Below, in pieces: positions 41,623-52,686 of a stretch of DNA of 64,000 nucleotides. The stretch lies in assembly GCF_900116855.1 (NCBI RefSeq), contig NZ_UETD01000003.1, positions 62,001 through 126,000 on the forward strand, written 5' to 3'. The translations under genes and the position numbers were made by a program. Positions within the stretch are counted from its first letter, which is position 1. The number at the start of each line of letters is the position of its first letter. The stretch comes from Ruminococcus flavefaciens. Its GTDB lineage: Bacteria > Bacillota > Clostridia > Oscillospirales > Ruminococcaceae. The notes beneath the pieces are model-generated. The model saw only the letters and a list, made by a program, of their open reading frames with translations, did no database searches and had not been told where the DNA came from.

Positions 41623-42297
41623 ATGGGGAACAGTGAATACCGCAAGACAATAGACTATATACTTGACCTTATAAGGAGCGGGATGCTTCAGGTTGGCGAC
41701 AAGCTCCCTACAGAACGCAGTATCTCCGAAAAGCTGGGAATAAGCCGAAATACCGTTCGCGAAGCACTGAGGGGACTTGAAATACTGGGCATTGTCAACG
41801 GAAAGCAGGGCTCCGGGAATTACCTTACCGACAATATATCCGAGTCTATCGCTAAGGCGATGGACATTATGCTCCTTATGAACAGGACATCAAAGGAGGA
41901 GATATGCTCCTTCAGAAGAAGTATGGAAAAGACCGTGTGCAGCTATCTTATCGCAAGGGGCTGCAGCTCGGAGAATAAACTGAAGATAGTCTCAGCCCTC
42001 AACAGGCTCAAGGAGTCGGAGGGGACGGAGGAACGCACCATTGCCGACAGAGACTTCCATTACGCACTTATCTATGCCACGGAGAACAGCTTCTGGATAA
42101 CTTTCATGGAAGCTGTCTCGGAGGTCTATATGCGCTGGATAGACGATTTCCTCATTACAGCAGACCACGATGTGAGAGTAAAGCTTCAGGATGCTCATGA
42201 GAAGATGGTGCAGGGCATCATCACGGGCGATGTGGATTTCTGCTTCAAGGCTATCGACATACACTACGACCTTATCGACAAGAGCTTTGAAAAGTGA
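41623..42297 (+). CDS. GntR-family regulator with FCD domain
   Basis: A 224-residue regulator from ATG 41623, after AGGAGG; a TTG five codons upstream is also in frame. The N-terminal winged helix has GDKLPTERSISEKLGISRNT, then VREALRGLEILGIV. The C-terminal helical FCD domain contains DRDFHYALIYATENSF and AHEKMVQGIITGD, with histidines and an aspartate positioned for a metal or small acid ligand. Such regulators usually sense carbon acids. It lies 11 bp before a TraB/GumN lipoprotein gene, an unusual partner. Confidence 0.92.
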   Translation: MGNSEYRKTIDYILDLIRSGMLQVGDKLPTERSISEKLGISRNTVREALRGLEILGIVNGKQGSGNYLTDNISESIAKAMDIMLLMNRTSKEEICSFRRSMEKTVCSYLIARGCSSENKLKIVSALNRLKESEGTEERTIADRDFHYALIYATENSFWITFMEAVSEVYMRWIDDFLITADHDVRVKLQDAHEKMVQGIITGDVDFCFKAIDIHYDLIDKSFEK

Positions 42298-42308
42298 GAG
42301 GAGCCCTT

Positions 42309-43367
42309 ATGAAAATTAAACGTACTGCCGCCGCTTTACTGGCGGCATTATGCACATTGAGCGCCTTTTCATGCACTAAGAGGAACAGCGGCGGAAAGAG
42401 CAGAGCCGAAGTGTCCTCGGAGGTGCAGACCGAGGAGAATACCGCTGAGGCTGCATCTGAGGCGGCTCCCGAGGAGACCTCGGACCTTAATAACGACCTA
42501 AACAGCTACGTCACCGTCAAGGAGACGGCTCCCGCAATGTGGAAGGTCACCGACGAAAAAACGGGGAACTCCATTTATATGCTGGGAACTATGCACATGG
42601 TGACGGGCTATACCTATCCGCTGCCCGACTATATCATGGACGTTTACGAAAGCTGCGACGGCATCGCCGTCGAGTACGATATCAGCAGCATGATGTCCGA
42701 TTTTACGCAGATACAGGACTTTTACAGCAAGCTCATCTATACCGACGGCACTACCGTAAAGGACCATCTCTCCGAGGAGACCTATGAAAAGGCAAAGAAA
42801 TTCATGGGGGAGAATATGTTCTATAACCAGATGATGGACAGCTACAACGTCGGCTTCTGGGAGGTGGAGATAGAGACCGCCGCAATGATGAAGATGAAAA
42901 ATCTCAACGAGCAGGGAGTTGACTCGGTGTTCCTGTCCCTTGCGCAGAGGGACGGCAAGGAGATAGTCAACGTGGAGTCCCTTGATGTGCAGACGGCTGC
43001 TATGAACGCCCCCTCGGACGAGCTCTGCGACTTCATGATAAGCCAGCTCATCGACAGCACAGAGGATATGGCTTCCTACACCGAGAGCTTTGCACGTCAG
43101 TACGACCTCTGGGCGTCGGGGGAGATAGACTCCCTTGATGAAGCTGACGTTGAGAATGATATCCCATCGGACCTTGAGGACGACTATGCGGACTATCTGG
43201 AGGTAATACTCTATGATCGAAACAAGGGCATGGCTGAAAAGGCTGACGAGTTCCTGAAAGAGGGTAAGAACTACTTCTTTATGGTAGGAGCTGCTCATTT
43301 TGCAGGCAAAAAGGGCGTTGACGACCTCCTTGAGGAAATGGGATACACTGTCGAGCGCGTGGCTTGA
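42309..43367 (+). CDS. TraB/GumN family lipoprotein
   Basis: A 352-residue exported protein from ATG 42309, preceded by GAGAGGAG. The signal peptide ends in a lipobox (LSAFSC), followed by a Ser/Glu-rich linker. The conserved TraB/GumN motifs are IYMLGTMHM and FFMVGAAHFAGKKGV, with a Glu in GIAVEYD; the family is related to Tiki metalloproteases and may cleave peptides. Substrate unknown. It is probably regulated with the adjacent GntR protein. A strong hairpin follows. Confidence 0.9.
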   Translation: MKIKRTAAALLAALCTLSAFSCTKRNSGGKSRAEVSSEVQTEENTAEAASEAAPEETSDLNNDLNSYVTVKETAPAMWKVTDEKTGNSIYMLGTMHMVTGYTYPLPDYIMDVYESCDGIAVEYDISSMMSDFTQIQDFYSKLIYTDGTTVKDHLSEETYEKAKKFMGENMFYNQMMDSYNVGFWEVEIETAAMMKMKNLNEQGVDSVFLSLAQRDGKEIVNVESLDVQTAAMNAPSDELCDFMISQLIDSTEDMASYTESFARQYDLWASGEIDSLDEADVENDIPSDLEDDYADYLEVILYDRNKGMAEKADEFLKEGKNYFFMVGAAHFAGKKGVDDLLEEMGYTVERVA

Positions 43368-43412
43368 TATGATCTCTATTAGTGGGTAGAGAGCAGTGAA
43401 AAGTGAATAGAG

Positions 43413-43456
43413 AAATGCCGCGGAGGACTTTTACGGAGTCTCACGCGGCATTTTTG
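43413..43456 (+). terminator. Terminator upstream of rpoB
   Basis: AAATGCCGCG (43413-43422) pairs with CGCGGCATTT (43444-43453), then TTT. It isolates rpoBC from the upstream operon. Confidence 0.85.
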
Positions 43457-43545
43457 TGCTATTATGACGAAATACTAAAAATGAACAAAAAAAGCACCCA
43501 ATTTTTTGAAAAACAGGCGCTTTTGATAAATCTTTCCCGAGTCCC

Positions 43546-43574
43546 TTGACATGGGACAAAATCTGTATTATAAT
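43546..43574 (+). promoter_or_regulatory. Promoter of rpoBC
   Basis: TTGACA (43546-43551), a 17-bp spacer, TATAAT (43569-43574), with a second TATAAT 8 bp later. The leader to rpoB is about 180 nt and has no obvious open frame. No rplL or other ribosomal protein gene precedes rpoB, unlike the usual order. Confidence 0.88.
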
Positions 43575-43757
43575 GTTATAATGTATCAATATGGAATAGT
43601 ATCGCTATTTTGCAAGATATTATAGCATACATTGCACAGGCTTGTCAATAGTTTCTGCAAAATTTTTTCAGATGATACGATAACATCAAACAGTTCTGTC
43701 TATCCCGAAACTGTGTGCGCAGGGAGGACAGCAATAAAATACAAGGAGGTTCCGCCT

Positions 43758-46700
43758 ATGGTGAATGTTACACCTAAGCAGCTGGGAAAGAATGTCAGAA
43801 TGAGCTTCGGTAAGATTACCGAGCCTCTGGAGATGCCGAACCTTATCGAGGTGCAGAAGAACTCGTATAAGTGGTTCAAGGAGGAAGGTCTTCGCGAGGT
43901 ATTCCGCGAGATGACCGCCATCACCGATTACAACGGCAATCTCGTCCTCAACTTCAAGGACTACAGATTCGACGATACTCCCAAGTATTCTCTTGCAGAA
44001 TGTAAATCCAGAGGAGCTACCTATCAGGTCGCTATGAGAGCTACAGCTACCCTTGCCAACAAGGAGACAGGTGCTGTCAGCGAGAGCGAGATCTATATGG
44101 GTGACTTCCCCCTCATGACCGACAGCGGTACCTTCGTTATAAACGGTGCCGAGCGTGTTATCGTATCACAGCTCGTCCGTTCCCCCGGTGTTTACTACTC
44201 CTTCACCAAGGACAAGACGGGTAAAGACCTTTTCAGCTCACAGATAATCCCTAACCGCGGTGCGTGGCTGGAATATGAGCAGGATTCAAACGACGTTGTT
44301 TACGTCCGTATAGATAAAAACAGAAAGATCCCGCTGACCACCTTCATCAGAGCTCTCGGCGAGGAGGGTACAGATGAGGAGATCATGGAGATCTACGGCG
44401 ACGACGAGCGCCTCAGACAGACTATCCTCCAGAAGGATCAGACCAAGAACCGCTCCGACGCCCTCATCGACGTTTACAAGAAGCTCCGTCCCGGCGAGCC
44501 TCCCACGGTGGAGAGCGCTGTCAGCCACCTCAACAACCTCTTCTTTGAGGCAAAGAGATATGACCTCTGCCGCTTCGGACGCTATAAGTACAACAAGAAG
44601 CTGGGTATAGCTTCACGTCTGGCAGGAAGAACTCTTGCTCAGCCTATCATCAACGAGATGACAGGCGAGATACTCGCTGATGCAGGCGAGACCCTCACCT
44701 ACGACAAGGCTTGCGAGATCGAGCAGGCAGGCGTTTACAGCGCTTTCGTTACCGTTGAGGCAAAGGAGTACTACACCGACGAGCGCGGCGAGACCAATAT
44801 CCGTATGGTAGAGAAGACCGTAAAGGTCATCGGTAACGGTATGGTCGACATCAAGGGCTACGTTGACTTCGACGCCGAGAAGTATGGCATCAACGAGAAG
44901 GTCTCATTCAACGTACTCAAGGACATCCTCGACAACGCAGCAGACGCTGACGAGCTTGAGGAGACTGTCAAGAAGAAGGCTGACGAGCTGTCACCCAAGT
45001 ACATCACTCTCGATGACATCAGAGCTTCCATCAGCTACTTCCTCAACCTCTGCGAGGGCGTAGGTACTGTTGACGATATCGACCACCTCGGAAACAGACG
45101 TATCCGCAGCGTGGGCGAGCTCCTCCAGAACCAGTTCCGCATCGGCTACACAAGAATGGAGCGCGGTATCCGTGAGAGAATGAACCTCCAGACTCAGGAC
45201 GTGAATACCCTTACTCCCCAGACTCTTATCAACATAAGACCTATTTCTTCGGCTATGAAGGAGTTCTTCTGTTCTTCGCCTCTGTCACAGTTCATGGACC
45301 AGAACAACCCTCTTGCCGAGCTTACTCATAAGAGACGTCTTTCTGCCCTCGGTCCCGGAGGTCTTTCAAGAGACCGTGCAGGATTTGAGGTCCGTGACGT
45401 TCACTACAGCCACTACGGAAGAATGTGTCCTATCGAGACCCCTGAAGGTCCTAACATCGGACTTATCTCCTATCTGGCTACTTTCGCAAGGATAAACGAG
45501 TACGGCTTCATCGAGGCTCCCTACAGAAAGGTAGACAAGGCTACAGGCGTCGTTACAGGCGAGGTAGTTTATATGACTGCCGACATGGAGGATAACTTCG
45601 TTGTTGCTCAGGCTAACGAGCCACTCACAGAGGACGGAAAGCTGGCAAGACCCCGTGTAAACGCACGTCACCGCGACCAGATCCTCGAGTGTGAGCGCGA
45701 AAAGGTAGACTACATGGACGTATCTCCTAAGATGGTCGTTTCAGTAGCTACTTCAATGATCCCCTTCCTCGAAAACGATGACGCTAACCGTGCCCTCATG
45801 GGATCAAACATGCAGAGACAGGCTGTTCCGCTCCTCAAGACCGAGAGACCTTTCGTCGGCACAGGTATGGAGTACAAGGCTGCCGTTGACTCGGGCGTGT
45901 GCATTGTTTCCGACTATGACGGAAAGATCACATATGTTGACGCTGACAGGATCACCCTCGTTGATACAGACGGTATTGAGCACAAGTATGAGCTTATCAA
46001 GTTCAAGCGCTCCAACCAGGGTACCTGCGTGAACCAGAGACCTATCGTCGCTGCAGGCGAGGAGGTCAAGAAGGGACAGGTCCTCGCTGACGGTCCCGCA
46101 ACTGCCGACGGAGAGATATCCCTCGGTAAGAACGCTCTCATCGGCTTCATGACATGGGAGGGTTACAACTACGAGGACGCCGTTCTCCTTAACGAGCGCC
46201 TTGTAAGAGAAGATGTATTCACATCAGTTCATATAGAAGAATACGAGATCGAGTGCCGCGATACCAAGCTGGGACCCGAGGAGATCACAAGAGATATCCC
46301 AAATGTGGGTGACGACGCTCTCGCAAACCTCGATGAGAACGGTATCATCCGCATAGGTTCCGAGGTAAATTCCGGCGATATCCTCGTTGGTAAGGTAACA
46401 CCCAAGGGTGAGACAGAGCTTACCGCAGAGGAGAGACTCCTCCGCGCTATCTTCGGTGAGAAGGCAAGAGAAGTCCGCGACAACTCACTCAAGGTACCTC
46501 ACGGTGAGTCAGGTGTCATCGTTGACGTCAAGGTGTTCACACGCGAGAACTGCGACGAGCTCTCGGCAGGCGTAAATATGCGCGTTGTCTGCTACATCGC
46601 TCAGAAGCGTAAGATCACAGTCGGCGATAAGATGGCAGGCCGTCACGGTAACAAGGGTGTCGTTTCACGTATCCTTCCCGAGGAGGATATGCCGTTCCTT

Positions 46701-47684
46701 CCCGACGGTACTCCTCTCGACATCGTGCTGAACCCTCTGGGCGTTCCTTCACGAATGAATATCGGACAGGTGCTTGAAGTCCACCTTGGTATGGCTTGTA
46801 AGGCACTTGGCTGGCATATAATGACCCCTGTATTCGACGGCGCACACGAAGGAGATATCCGTGAGTGCTTCAAGATGGCTAACGAACACGCTCAGGAGCA
46901 TAAGGACGATATGTTCGAGCTCAAGGCTATGGATAAGGTCATCAACCCCAACGCCCTCGAATTCACAGAGGATTGTAAGTTCACTCTCTATGACGGACGT
47001 ACAGGTGAAAAGTTCGATAACCGCGTAACGGTGGGCTATATGTACTACCTCAAGCTCCACCACCTCGTTGACGATAAGATCCACGCACGTTCTGTAGGTC
47101 CCTACGCTCTCGTTACTCAGCAGCCTCTGGGCGGTAAGGCTCAGTTCGGCGGACAGCGTTTCGGAGAGATGGAAGTTTGGGCTCTCGAGGCTTACGGCGC
47201 AGCTTATACCCTTCAGGAGATACTGACCGTCAAGTCCGACGATACCATCGGACGTGTAAACACCTATGAGGCTATCGTAAAGGGTCAGAATGTTCCTACT
47301 CCGGGTATCCCCGAGTCCTTCAAGGTACTCATCAAGGAGATGCAGTCACTCTGTCTCGACGTCAAGGTGCTTGACGAGAATCAGGAGGAGATCGACCTCA
47401 CCCAGAACTTCGACGATGACGATCCGATGCCTTCACGCGAGTCCTTCAACGATGAGGACACCGACGACAGCACAAGCTACTCAGACAGCGATCTGGGCGA
47501 CAGCGGCTTCGGATTTGAAGGTGAAGACGGCGAGGGCGACGACGAGTTCGGCAGCGTTGATAAGGACGATGAGTTCAGCTTCGATGAGGGCGAGGACGAG
47601 GACGACTTCGGATTCGGTGACGATGATGAGGACGGAGATCTCTTCGACAGCTTCGATATCGACGATTCCTCCGACGAGGACTAA
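43758..47684 (+). CDS. rpoB: DNA-directed RNA polymerase subunit beta
   Basis: A 1308-residue subunit from ATG 43758 after AAGGAGGT; the frame runs upstream without a start signal. Diagnostic blocks include the rifampicin region [20 protein letters not shown], the [18 protein letters not shown] motif, and the C-terminal [20 protein letters not shown], then ILTVKSDD. It forms the active centre with beta'. After the usual end (about residue 1200) there is an extension of roughly 90 residues made mostly of Asp, Glu, Gly, Ser and Phe (repeats like [20 protein letters not shown]). The tail's role is unknown. rpoC follows 79 bp later. Confidence 0.98.
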   Translation: MVNVTPKQLGKNVRMSFGKITEPLEMPNLIEVQKNSYKWFKEEGLREVFREMTAITDYNGNLVLNFKDYRFDDTPKYSLAECKSRGATYQVAMRATATLANKETGAVSESEIYMGDFPLMTDSGTFVINGAERVIVSQLVRSPGVYYSFTKDKTGKDLFSSQIIPNRGAWLEYEQDSNDVVYVRIDKNRKIPLTTFIRALGEEGTDEEIMEIYGDDERLRQTILQKDQTKNRSDALIDVYKKLRPGEPPTVESAVSHLNNLFFEAKRYDLCRFGRYKYNKKLGIASRLAGRTLAQPIINEMTGEILADAGETLTYDKACEIEQAGVYSAFVTVEAKEYYTDERGETNIRMVEKTVKVIGNGMVDIKGYVDFDAEKYGINEKVSFNVLKDILDNAADADELEETVKKKADELSPKYITLDDIRASISYFLNLCEGVGTVDDIDHLGNRRIRSVGELLQNQFRIGYTRMERGIRERMNLQTQDVNTLTPQTLINIRPISSAMKEFFCSSPLSQFMDQNNPLAELTHKRRLSALGPGGLSRDRAGFEVRDVHYSHYGRMCPIETPEGPNIGLISYLATFARINEYGFIEAPYRKVDKATGVVTGEVVYMTADMEDNFVVAQANEPLTEDGKLARPRVNARHRDQILECEREKVDYMDVSPKMVVSVATSMIPFLENDDANRALMGSNMQRQAVPLLKTERPFVGTGMEYKAAVDSGVCIVSDYDGKITYVDADRITLVDTDGIEHKYELIKFKRSNQGTCVNQRPIVAAGEEVKKGQVLADGPATADGEISLGKNALIGFMTWEGYNYEDAVLLNERLVREDVFTSVHIEEYEIECRDTKLGPEEITRDIPNVGDDALANLDENGIIRIGSEVNSGDILVGKVTPKGETELTAEERLLRAIFGEKAREVRDNSLKVPHGESGVIVDVKVFTRENCDELSAGVNMRVVCYIAQKRKITVGDKMAGRHGNKGVVSRILPEEDMPFLPDGTPLDIVLNPLGVPSRMNIGQVLEVHLGMACKALGWHIMTPVFDGAHEGDIRECFKMANEHAQEHKDDMFELKAMDKVINPNALEFTEDCKFTLYDGRTGEKFDNRVTVGYMYYLKLHHLVDDKIHARSVGPYALVTQQPLGGKAQFGGQRFGEMEVWALEAYGAAYTLQEILTVKSDDTIGRVNTYEAIVKGQNVPTPGIPESFKVLIKEMQSLCLDVKVLDENQEEIDLTQNFDDDDPMPSRESFNDEDTDDSTSYSDSDLGDSGFGFEGEDGEGDDEFGSVDKDDEFSFDEGEDEDDFGFGDDDEDGDLFDSFDIDDSSDED

Positions 47685-47763
47685 TAATTCGGAAATATGA
47701 ATACGCGGCGTGCAGCCCCGCGGGGCTGTGCATCGCTTCAAATGTAAATTTGCAGGAGGTAGC

Positions 47764-50700
47764 ATGGAATTTACAACTTTTGAATCAATAAAGATCGGTC
47801 TTGCTTCGCCTGAGCAGATCAGAAGCTGGTCTCACGGCGCAGTTGAAAGACCCGAGACTATAAATTACAGAACTCAGAAGCCCGAGCGCGACGGTCTTTT
47901 CTGCGAAAGGATATTCGGACCTACAAAGGACTGGGAGTGTCACTGCGGAAAGTTCAAGAAGATACGCTTCAAGGGCAAGATATGTGACCGCTGCGGCGTT
48001 GAGGTCACAAGGGCAAGAGTAAGAAGAGAGAGAATGGGCCACATCGAGCTGGCTGCTCCCGTTTCGCATATCTGGTACTTCAAGGGCACACCTTCCAGAA
48101 TTGGTCAGGTGCTCGAGGTTTCCCAGAAGAGACTGGAGGAGGTTCTCTACTTCACAAAGTATATCGTAACAGACCCCGGCAACACCGAGCTCCTCAAGAA
48201 GCAGCTCCTCTCCGAGAAGGAGTATATGTCATACCTCGAAAAGTACGGCGACGACTTCAAGGCTGAGATGGGCGCTGAGGCTATCAGAAAGCTCCTCAAC
48301 GAGTACGATCCCGAGAGATACGATACTCACAAGCAGAGACTCATCGAAATGGGCAAGATATCCCTCGGCGGCAAGAAGATCGAGTGCTTCAACAAGCCCA
48401 CAGAGTGTGAGTGCGAGGAGTGCCAGAAGTTCAGAGAGCTGGAGGATATCGACTGGAGAAACAACCTTGAGATCGTTGCCGACGACCTGAAGGCTGAGCT
48501 GGTGGGACTTCCCAGCGGTCAGAAGAAGGTAAAGCTCCTCAAGAGACTCCAGATCATCGAGGCATTCCGCCTCTCCGGCAACAAGCCCGAGTGGATGATA
48601 CTCAGCGTTGTTCCCGTTATCCCCCCCGATATCCGTCCTATGATCATGCTGGACGGCGGACGTTACGCAACTTCCGATCTTAACGATCTCTACAGAAGAG
48701 TTATCAACAGAAACAACCGTCTCAAGAGAATGCTGGAGCTTGACGCCCCCGACATCATCGTGAGAAACGAGAAGCGTATGCTTCAGGAAGCTGTTGACGC
48801 TCTCATAGACAACGGCAGACACGGCAGACCTGTTACAGGTCCCAGCAACCGTGCCCTCAAGTCACTTTCCGATATGCTCAAGGGTAAGCAGGGACGTTTC
48901 CGTCAGAACCTTCTCGGTAAGCGTGTTGACTACTCCGGACGTTCGGTTATCGTCGTAGGACCTGAGCTGAAGATGTACCAGTGCGGTCTTCCTAAGGAGA
49001 TGGCTCTGGAGCTGTTCAAGCCCTTCGTACTCAAGAGACTTGTTGACAAGAAGGCTATCGCTAACATAAAGAGCGCAAGAAAGCTCATCGACCGTGCCGA
49101 CAATAAGGTTTGGGACGCTCTCGAGGACGTTATCAAGGATCACCCCGTTATGCTGAACCGTGCTCCTACGCTCCACCGTCTGGGTATCCAGGCATTCGAG
49201 CCTATCCTCGTTGAGGGTCGTGCTATCAAGCTCCACCCCCTCGTATGCTCTGCGTTCAACGCTGACTTCGACGGTGACCAGATGGCTGTACACCTTCCTC
49301 TTTCCGCAGAGGCTCAGGCTGAGGCAAGATTCCTCATGCTGGCTGCCAATAACCTGCTGAAGCCTTCGGACGGTAAGCCTGTTGCTGTTCCTTCACAGGA
49401 TATGGTACTCGGTTCTTACTATCTGACAATGGATAAGCCCGGCGAACCCGGCGAGGGCAAGGTATTCCGCGACGTTAACGAGGCTCTCATGGCTTATAAC
49501 GAGCACGATGTATCTCTCCACGCCAATATCAAGGTAAAGATCACCAAGGATATCGGCGACAAGAAGGTATCAAAGATCATCGACGCCACTGTGGGAAGAC
49601 TCATCTTCAACGAGAATATCCCCCAGAACCTCGGCTATGTTGACAGAACCAACTCCGACAAGCAGTTCGACCTTGAGGTCGCATTCCTCGTCGGCAAGAA
49701 GCAGCTCTCTGACATCATCGAGCGCTGCATAAAGATACACGGCACAACTACTACCTCCGAAGTTCTTGACCGTATCAAGGCTCTCGGATACAAATATTCA
49801 ACAAGAGCAGCTCTTACCGTTGCAGTCTGCGACGCTACTATACCTCCCCAGAAGAAGGAGATACTGGCTCACGCTGACGAGGAAGTTGCTCAGATCACTG
49901 CGGAGTATGAGTACGGCTACATCTCCGAGCAGGAAAAGACCAAGAAGATCATCGCTCTCTGGACCGATACCACTGATGAGGTTACCAAGAAGCTGAAGGA
50001 GAACTTCGACAGATACAATCCTATCTGGATGATGGCTGACTCCGGTGCCCGTGGTTCTATCTCACAGATCAGACAGCTTGCAGGTATGCGTGGACTTATC
50101 GCCAATACCTCAGGTACCGTTATCGAGATCCCGATCAGAGCTAACTACCGTGAAGGTCTTAACATCCTGGAGTACTTCATCGCATCCCGTGGTGCGAGAA
50201 AGGGACTTGCCGATACCGCTCTCCGTACCGCTGACTCGGGTTACCTTACCCGTCGTCTCGTTGACGTTTCTCAGGACGTTATCATCCGTGAGGACGACTG
50301 CGGCACAACAGAGGGTATCGAGGTATTCGAGATCAAGAACGGCAACGAAGTGGTTGAGCCCTTCGACGAGCGTCTCGTGGGCAGATTCCTCGCTGAGGAC
50401 CTCCGCGACGAGTCGGGCGAGCTCATCGTTTCACGCAATAAGCTCATCAATGACGCAGACGCAAAGAAGATCATCGACGCAGGCGTTGAGAGGATCAAGA
50501 TACGCTCCGTCCTCACCTGTAAGTCAAGAACAGGCGTATGCGCTAAGTGCTATGGTGCAAACCTTGCATTCAACAATATCGTTTCCGTGGGTGAAGCTGT
50601 CGGCGTAATCGCTGCACAGTCCATCGGTGAGCCCGGTACACAGCTTACCATGAGAACCTTCCATACCGGCGGTGTTGCTTCTGCCGATGCAGAAGATATC

Positions 50701-51486
50701 ACACAGGGTCTTCCCCGTGTTGAGGAACTTTTCGAGAGCAGACGTCCCAAGGGCGCAGCTATCCTTTCAAGGATCTCGGGTAAGATCCACATCGAGGAAG
50801 TAAAGACCACAAGAAATATCATCGTTACCAACGACGAGACAGGCGAAGCTGAGAACTACATGATCCCCTATAACCTCAAGATCAGAGTTCAGGAGAACGA
50901 GCAGATCGAAAAGGGAACCCGTCTCACAGAAGGTAACGTCTATCCTGCCGATATACTCAATATCCTCGGTACTCAGGCTGTTCAGAACTACATCATCAAT
51001 GAAGTTCAGAAGGTTTACCGTTTACAGGGTGTTGATATCAACGATAAGCACATCGAGGTAATCGTTCGTCAGATGCTCAGAAAGGTCAAGGTAGAGGAAT
51101 CGGGCAGCAGCTATCTCCTTCCCGGTACTCTTGTTGACAGCAAGAAGATCGACGAGATCAATGAGGACCTCCAGAAGCGCATAGATGCTGGCGAGTACGA
51201 TGTACAGCTGGTTCAGATCAGCCCCGTGCTCCAGGGTATCACAAAGGCTTCATCCAATTCGGACAGCTTTATGTCTGCCGCTTCATTCCAGGAGACCACA
51301 AAGGCTCTCACAGATGCTGCTATCAGCGGTAAGAAGGACAGCCTCCTCGGACTCAAGGAGAACGTTATCATCGGTAAGCTCATCCCTGCAGGTACAGGTA
51401 TGGAGTGCTACAGAAACGTCGAGGTCGTTAAGAACGAGGGCTACGGCGAGCACAACACAGCAGCTCCTATGGCAAATCAGATATAA
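47764..51486 (+). CDS. rpoC: DNA-directed RNA polymerase subunit beta'
   Basis: A 1240-residue subunit from ATG 47764 after AGGAGG. The N-terminal zinc ribbon is [19 protein letters not shown]. The catalytic magnesium loop is [12 protein letters not shown]. The bridge helix and trigger-loop region include [20 protein letters not shown], then PRVEELFE. The C-terminal zinc cluster is [13 protein letters not shown]. The protein completes the RNA polymerase core with RpoB. It ends the operon with a hairpin that resembles a repeat seen at two other gene ends. Confidence 0.98.
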   Translation: MEFTTFESIKIGLASPEQIRSWSHGAVERPETINYRTQKPERDGLFCERIFGPTKDWECHCGKFKKIRFKGKICDRCGVEVTRARVRRERMGHIELAAPVSHIWYFKGTPSRIGQVLEVSQKRLEEVLYFTKYIVTDPGNTELLKKQLLSEKEYMSYLEKYGDDFKAEMGAEAIRKLLNEYDPERYDTHKQRLIEMGKISLGGKKIECFNKPTECECEECQKFRELEDIDWRNNLEIVADDLKAELVGLPSGQKKVKLLKRLQIIEAFRLSGNKPEWMILSVVPVIPPDIRPMIMLDGGRYATSDLNDLYRRVINRNNRLKRMLELDAPDIIVRNEKRMLQEAVDALIDNGRHGRPVTGPSNRALKSLSDMLKGKQGRFRQNLLGKRVDYSGRSVIVVGPELKMYQCGLPKEMALELFKPFVLKRLVDKKAIANIKSARKLIDRADNKVWDALEDVIKDHPVMLNRAPTLHRLGIQAFEPILVEGRAIKLHPLVCSAFNADFDGDQMAVHLPLSAEAQAEARFLMLAANNLLKPSDGKPVAVPSQDMVLGSYYLTMDKPGEPGEGKVFRDVNEALMAYNEHDVSLHANIKVKITKDIGDKKVSKIIDATVGRLIFNENIPQNLGYVDRTNSDKQFDLEVAFLVGKKQLSDIIERCIKIHGTTTTSEVLDRIKALGYKYSTRAALTVAVCDATIPPQKKEILAHADEEVAQITAEYEYGYISEQEKTKKIIALWTDTTDEVTKKLKENFDRYNPIWMMADSGARGSISQIRQLAGMRGLIANTSGTVIEIPIRANYREGLNILEYFIASRGARKGLADTALRTADSGYLTRRLVDVSQDVIIREDDCGTTEGIEVFEIKNGNEVVEPFDERLVGRFLAEDLRDESGELIVSRNKLINDADAKKIIDAGVERIKIRSVLTCKSRTGVCAKCYGANLAFNNIVSVGEAVGVIAAQSIGEPGTQLTMRTFHTGGVASADAEDITQGLPRVEELFESRRPKGAAILSRISGKIHIEEVKTTRNIIVTNDETGEAENYMIPYNLKIRVQENEQIEKGTRLTEGNVYPADILNILGTQAVQNYIINEVQKVYRLQGVDINDKHIEVIVRQMLRKVKVEESGSSYLLPGTLVDSKKIDEINEDLQKRIDAGEYDVQLVQISPVLQGITKASSNSDSFMSAASFQETTKALTDAAISGKKDSLLGLKENVIIGKLIPAGTGMECYRNVEVVKNEGYGEHNTAAPMANQI

Positions 51487-51533
51487 CGCTGAAAAGCTCC
51501 TGAGGGTAAGAAAGATACCTGTATAGAAGTTTT

Positions 51534-51562
51534 GCCCCTGAACGTGTCAAGCGCTCAGGGGC
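51534..51562 (+). terminator. Hairpin after rpoC (repeat-type)
   Basis: GCCCCTGA (51534-51541) and TCAGGGGC (51555-51562), followed by ATTGTATTT. Its sequence matches the CCCCTGAGCGCT hairpins at 18586 and 27985 in inverted order. Confidence 0.65.
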
Positions 51563-51569
51563 ATTGTAT

Positions 51570-51687
51570 TTAAGTTAAGAGTTGAAAGTTGAGAGTTTAG
51601 AGTTAATGTGTTCGCTCACGTTATTTAAATAATGTCGCCTTCGGCTGCACCGCAACTTTCAACTCTAAACTCTCAACTATAAACTTA
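51570..51687. repeat. AGTTGAGAGTT-type long hairpin repeat (third copy, inverted)
   Basis: Arms TAAGTTAAGAGTTGAAAGTT on from 51570 and CAACTTTCAACTCTAAACTC on from 51653. The middle (ATGTGTTCGCTCACGTTATT, then TAAATAATGTCG) is the reverse complement of the middle of the copy at 27827-27946, showing a common element in opposite orientation. It ends right at the start of the GNAT gene. Confidence 0.8.
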
Positions 51688-51690
51688 ATT

Positions 51691-52155
51691 ATGAAAAATA
51701 TACTCAGACTTATAGATAAAAACGAATGTGAAAAGCTCTGGAGAATGCAGGTGGAGGCATTCTCCGACCTTCTCGAAAAGTATCGGGACTACGATATAAG
51801 TCCCGCCAATGAGCCCATGAGCAGAATCATGGAGCGTCTGGAGCAGCCCTTCACATATTACTATTTTATAATGGACGGAGATACCGCTGTGGGCGCCGTC
51901 AGGGTTGTGGACATGAAGGACGGCAGTCCCAAGCGTATCTCTCCCATATTCATCATGAAGGAGCACCGCGGTAAAGGCTTCGCAAAGGCTGCCATAAGGG
52001 CTGCGGAGAAGCTTCACGGCGCGGATAACTGGGCTCTCGACACCATTTTGCAGGAGGAGGGCAACTGCCGCCTGTATGAGAAAATGGGCTTCCGCAGAAC
52101 AGGCGGCACCCAAATCATTAATGAGAGAATGACCCTTGTATTCTACGAAAAATAG
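51691..52155 (+). CDS. GNAT family N-acetyltransferase
   Basis: A 154-residue protein of the GNAT fold. The acetyl-CoA pyrophosphate loop is KEHRGKGFAKAAIRAAEKL, and the C-terminal strand region is NCRLYEKMGFRRTGGTQII. It would transfer an acetyl group from acetyl-CoA to an amine; the acceptor is unknown. No good ribosome binding site precedes the ATG, which follows a palindromic repeat by 3 bp, so expression may depend on the repeat structure or be weak. Confidence 0.88.
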   Translation: MKNILRLIDKNECEKLWRMQVEAFSDLLEKYRDYDISPANEPMSRIMERLEQPFTYYYFIMDGDTAVGAVRVVDMKDGSPKRISPIFIMKEHRGKGFAKAAIRAAEKLHGADNWALDTILQEEGNCRLYEKMGFRRTGGTQIINERMTLVFYEK

Positions 52156-52219
52156 CGCTTTCGTGCATAAGTCCTCACAGGCAGCAGAACTGCCATTTCA
52201 AATTTTTTTGCCTTCGGTG

Positions 52220-52283
52220 TTGATTTTTTCGGAAAGCTGTGTTATAATAATAAAGCAAATTGAAATCCATTCTCAAATTGAAA
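52220..52283 (+). promoter_or_regulatory. Promoter of the zinc-type lipoprotein operon with direct-repeat element
   Basis: TTGATT (52220-52225), a 17-bp spacer, TATAAT (52243-52248). Just downstream CAAATTGAAA occurs twice (52256-52265 and 52274-52283, 18 bp apart), and between them TTGAAATCCATTCTCAA is a partial palindrome. Position and content suggest a metal-repressor operator, but no known consensus is matched. Confidence 0.6.
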
Positions 52284-52297
52284 GGAGGAGACTGACT

Positions 52298-52597
52298 ATG
52301 ACGAGCATTATGAAACGTATCTCGGCAGCTCTGGCAGCTGTGCTTTTGGTGCTGGTCATTTTCTGCTCCTCTGTGTTTATAGCTGTTCACGGTCATCATC
52401 ACTGTACAGATGAGGACTGCGCTGTTTGCATGGAGCTTGAACAGTGCCGCGATTCACTCAATACCCTCGGGGCTTCTCTGCCTGCCATCGTATTTGCGGC
52501 AGCTGTTATGGTGCTGTTTGTCATACTTGCGGCAGCTGCCGTAAAGTGCCTGAATGGCAGCACTCTTATATCTTTAAAAGTAGAACTTCTGGACTGA
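52298..52597 (+). CDS. Small His/Cys-rich membrane protein preceding a zinc-binding lipoprotein
   Basis: A 99-residue protein from ATG 52298 after AAAGGAGGAG; the frame runs farther upstream but through the promoter. It has two hydrophobic helices (about 7-28 and 62-84) with a short loop between them that reads HGHHHCTDEDCAVCMELEQC, four His and four Cys, likely to bind zinc or a similar metal outside the membrane. I do not recognise a named family. It is the first gene of the operon with a ZnuA-like binding protein 89 bp downstream, which fits a role in zinc handling. Confidence 0.75.
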   Translation: MTSIMKRISAALAAVLLVLVIFCSSVFIAVHGHHHCTDEDCAVCMELEQCRDSLNTLGASLPAIVFAAAVMVLFVILAAAAVKCLNGSTLISLKVELLD

Positions 52598-52686
52598 ATA
52601 CAGGCTTTTTGTATCCATTTGCAGCAGGAGCTTGGCTCCTTTATTGTGCTGCACAGAAAGCATTATTCATTACGGAGGTTCTTTTT

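Noticed and set aside
43575..43757. rpoB leader as a riboswitch or L10-type leader
   Set aside because: No conserved riboswitch core was recognised and no ribosomal protein gene is present; left as plain leader.
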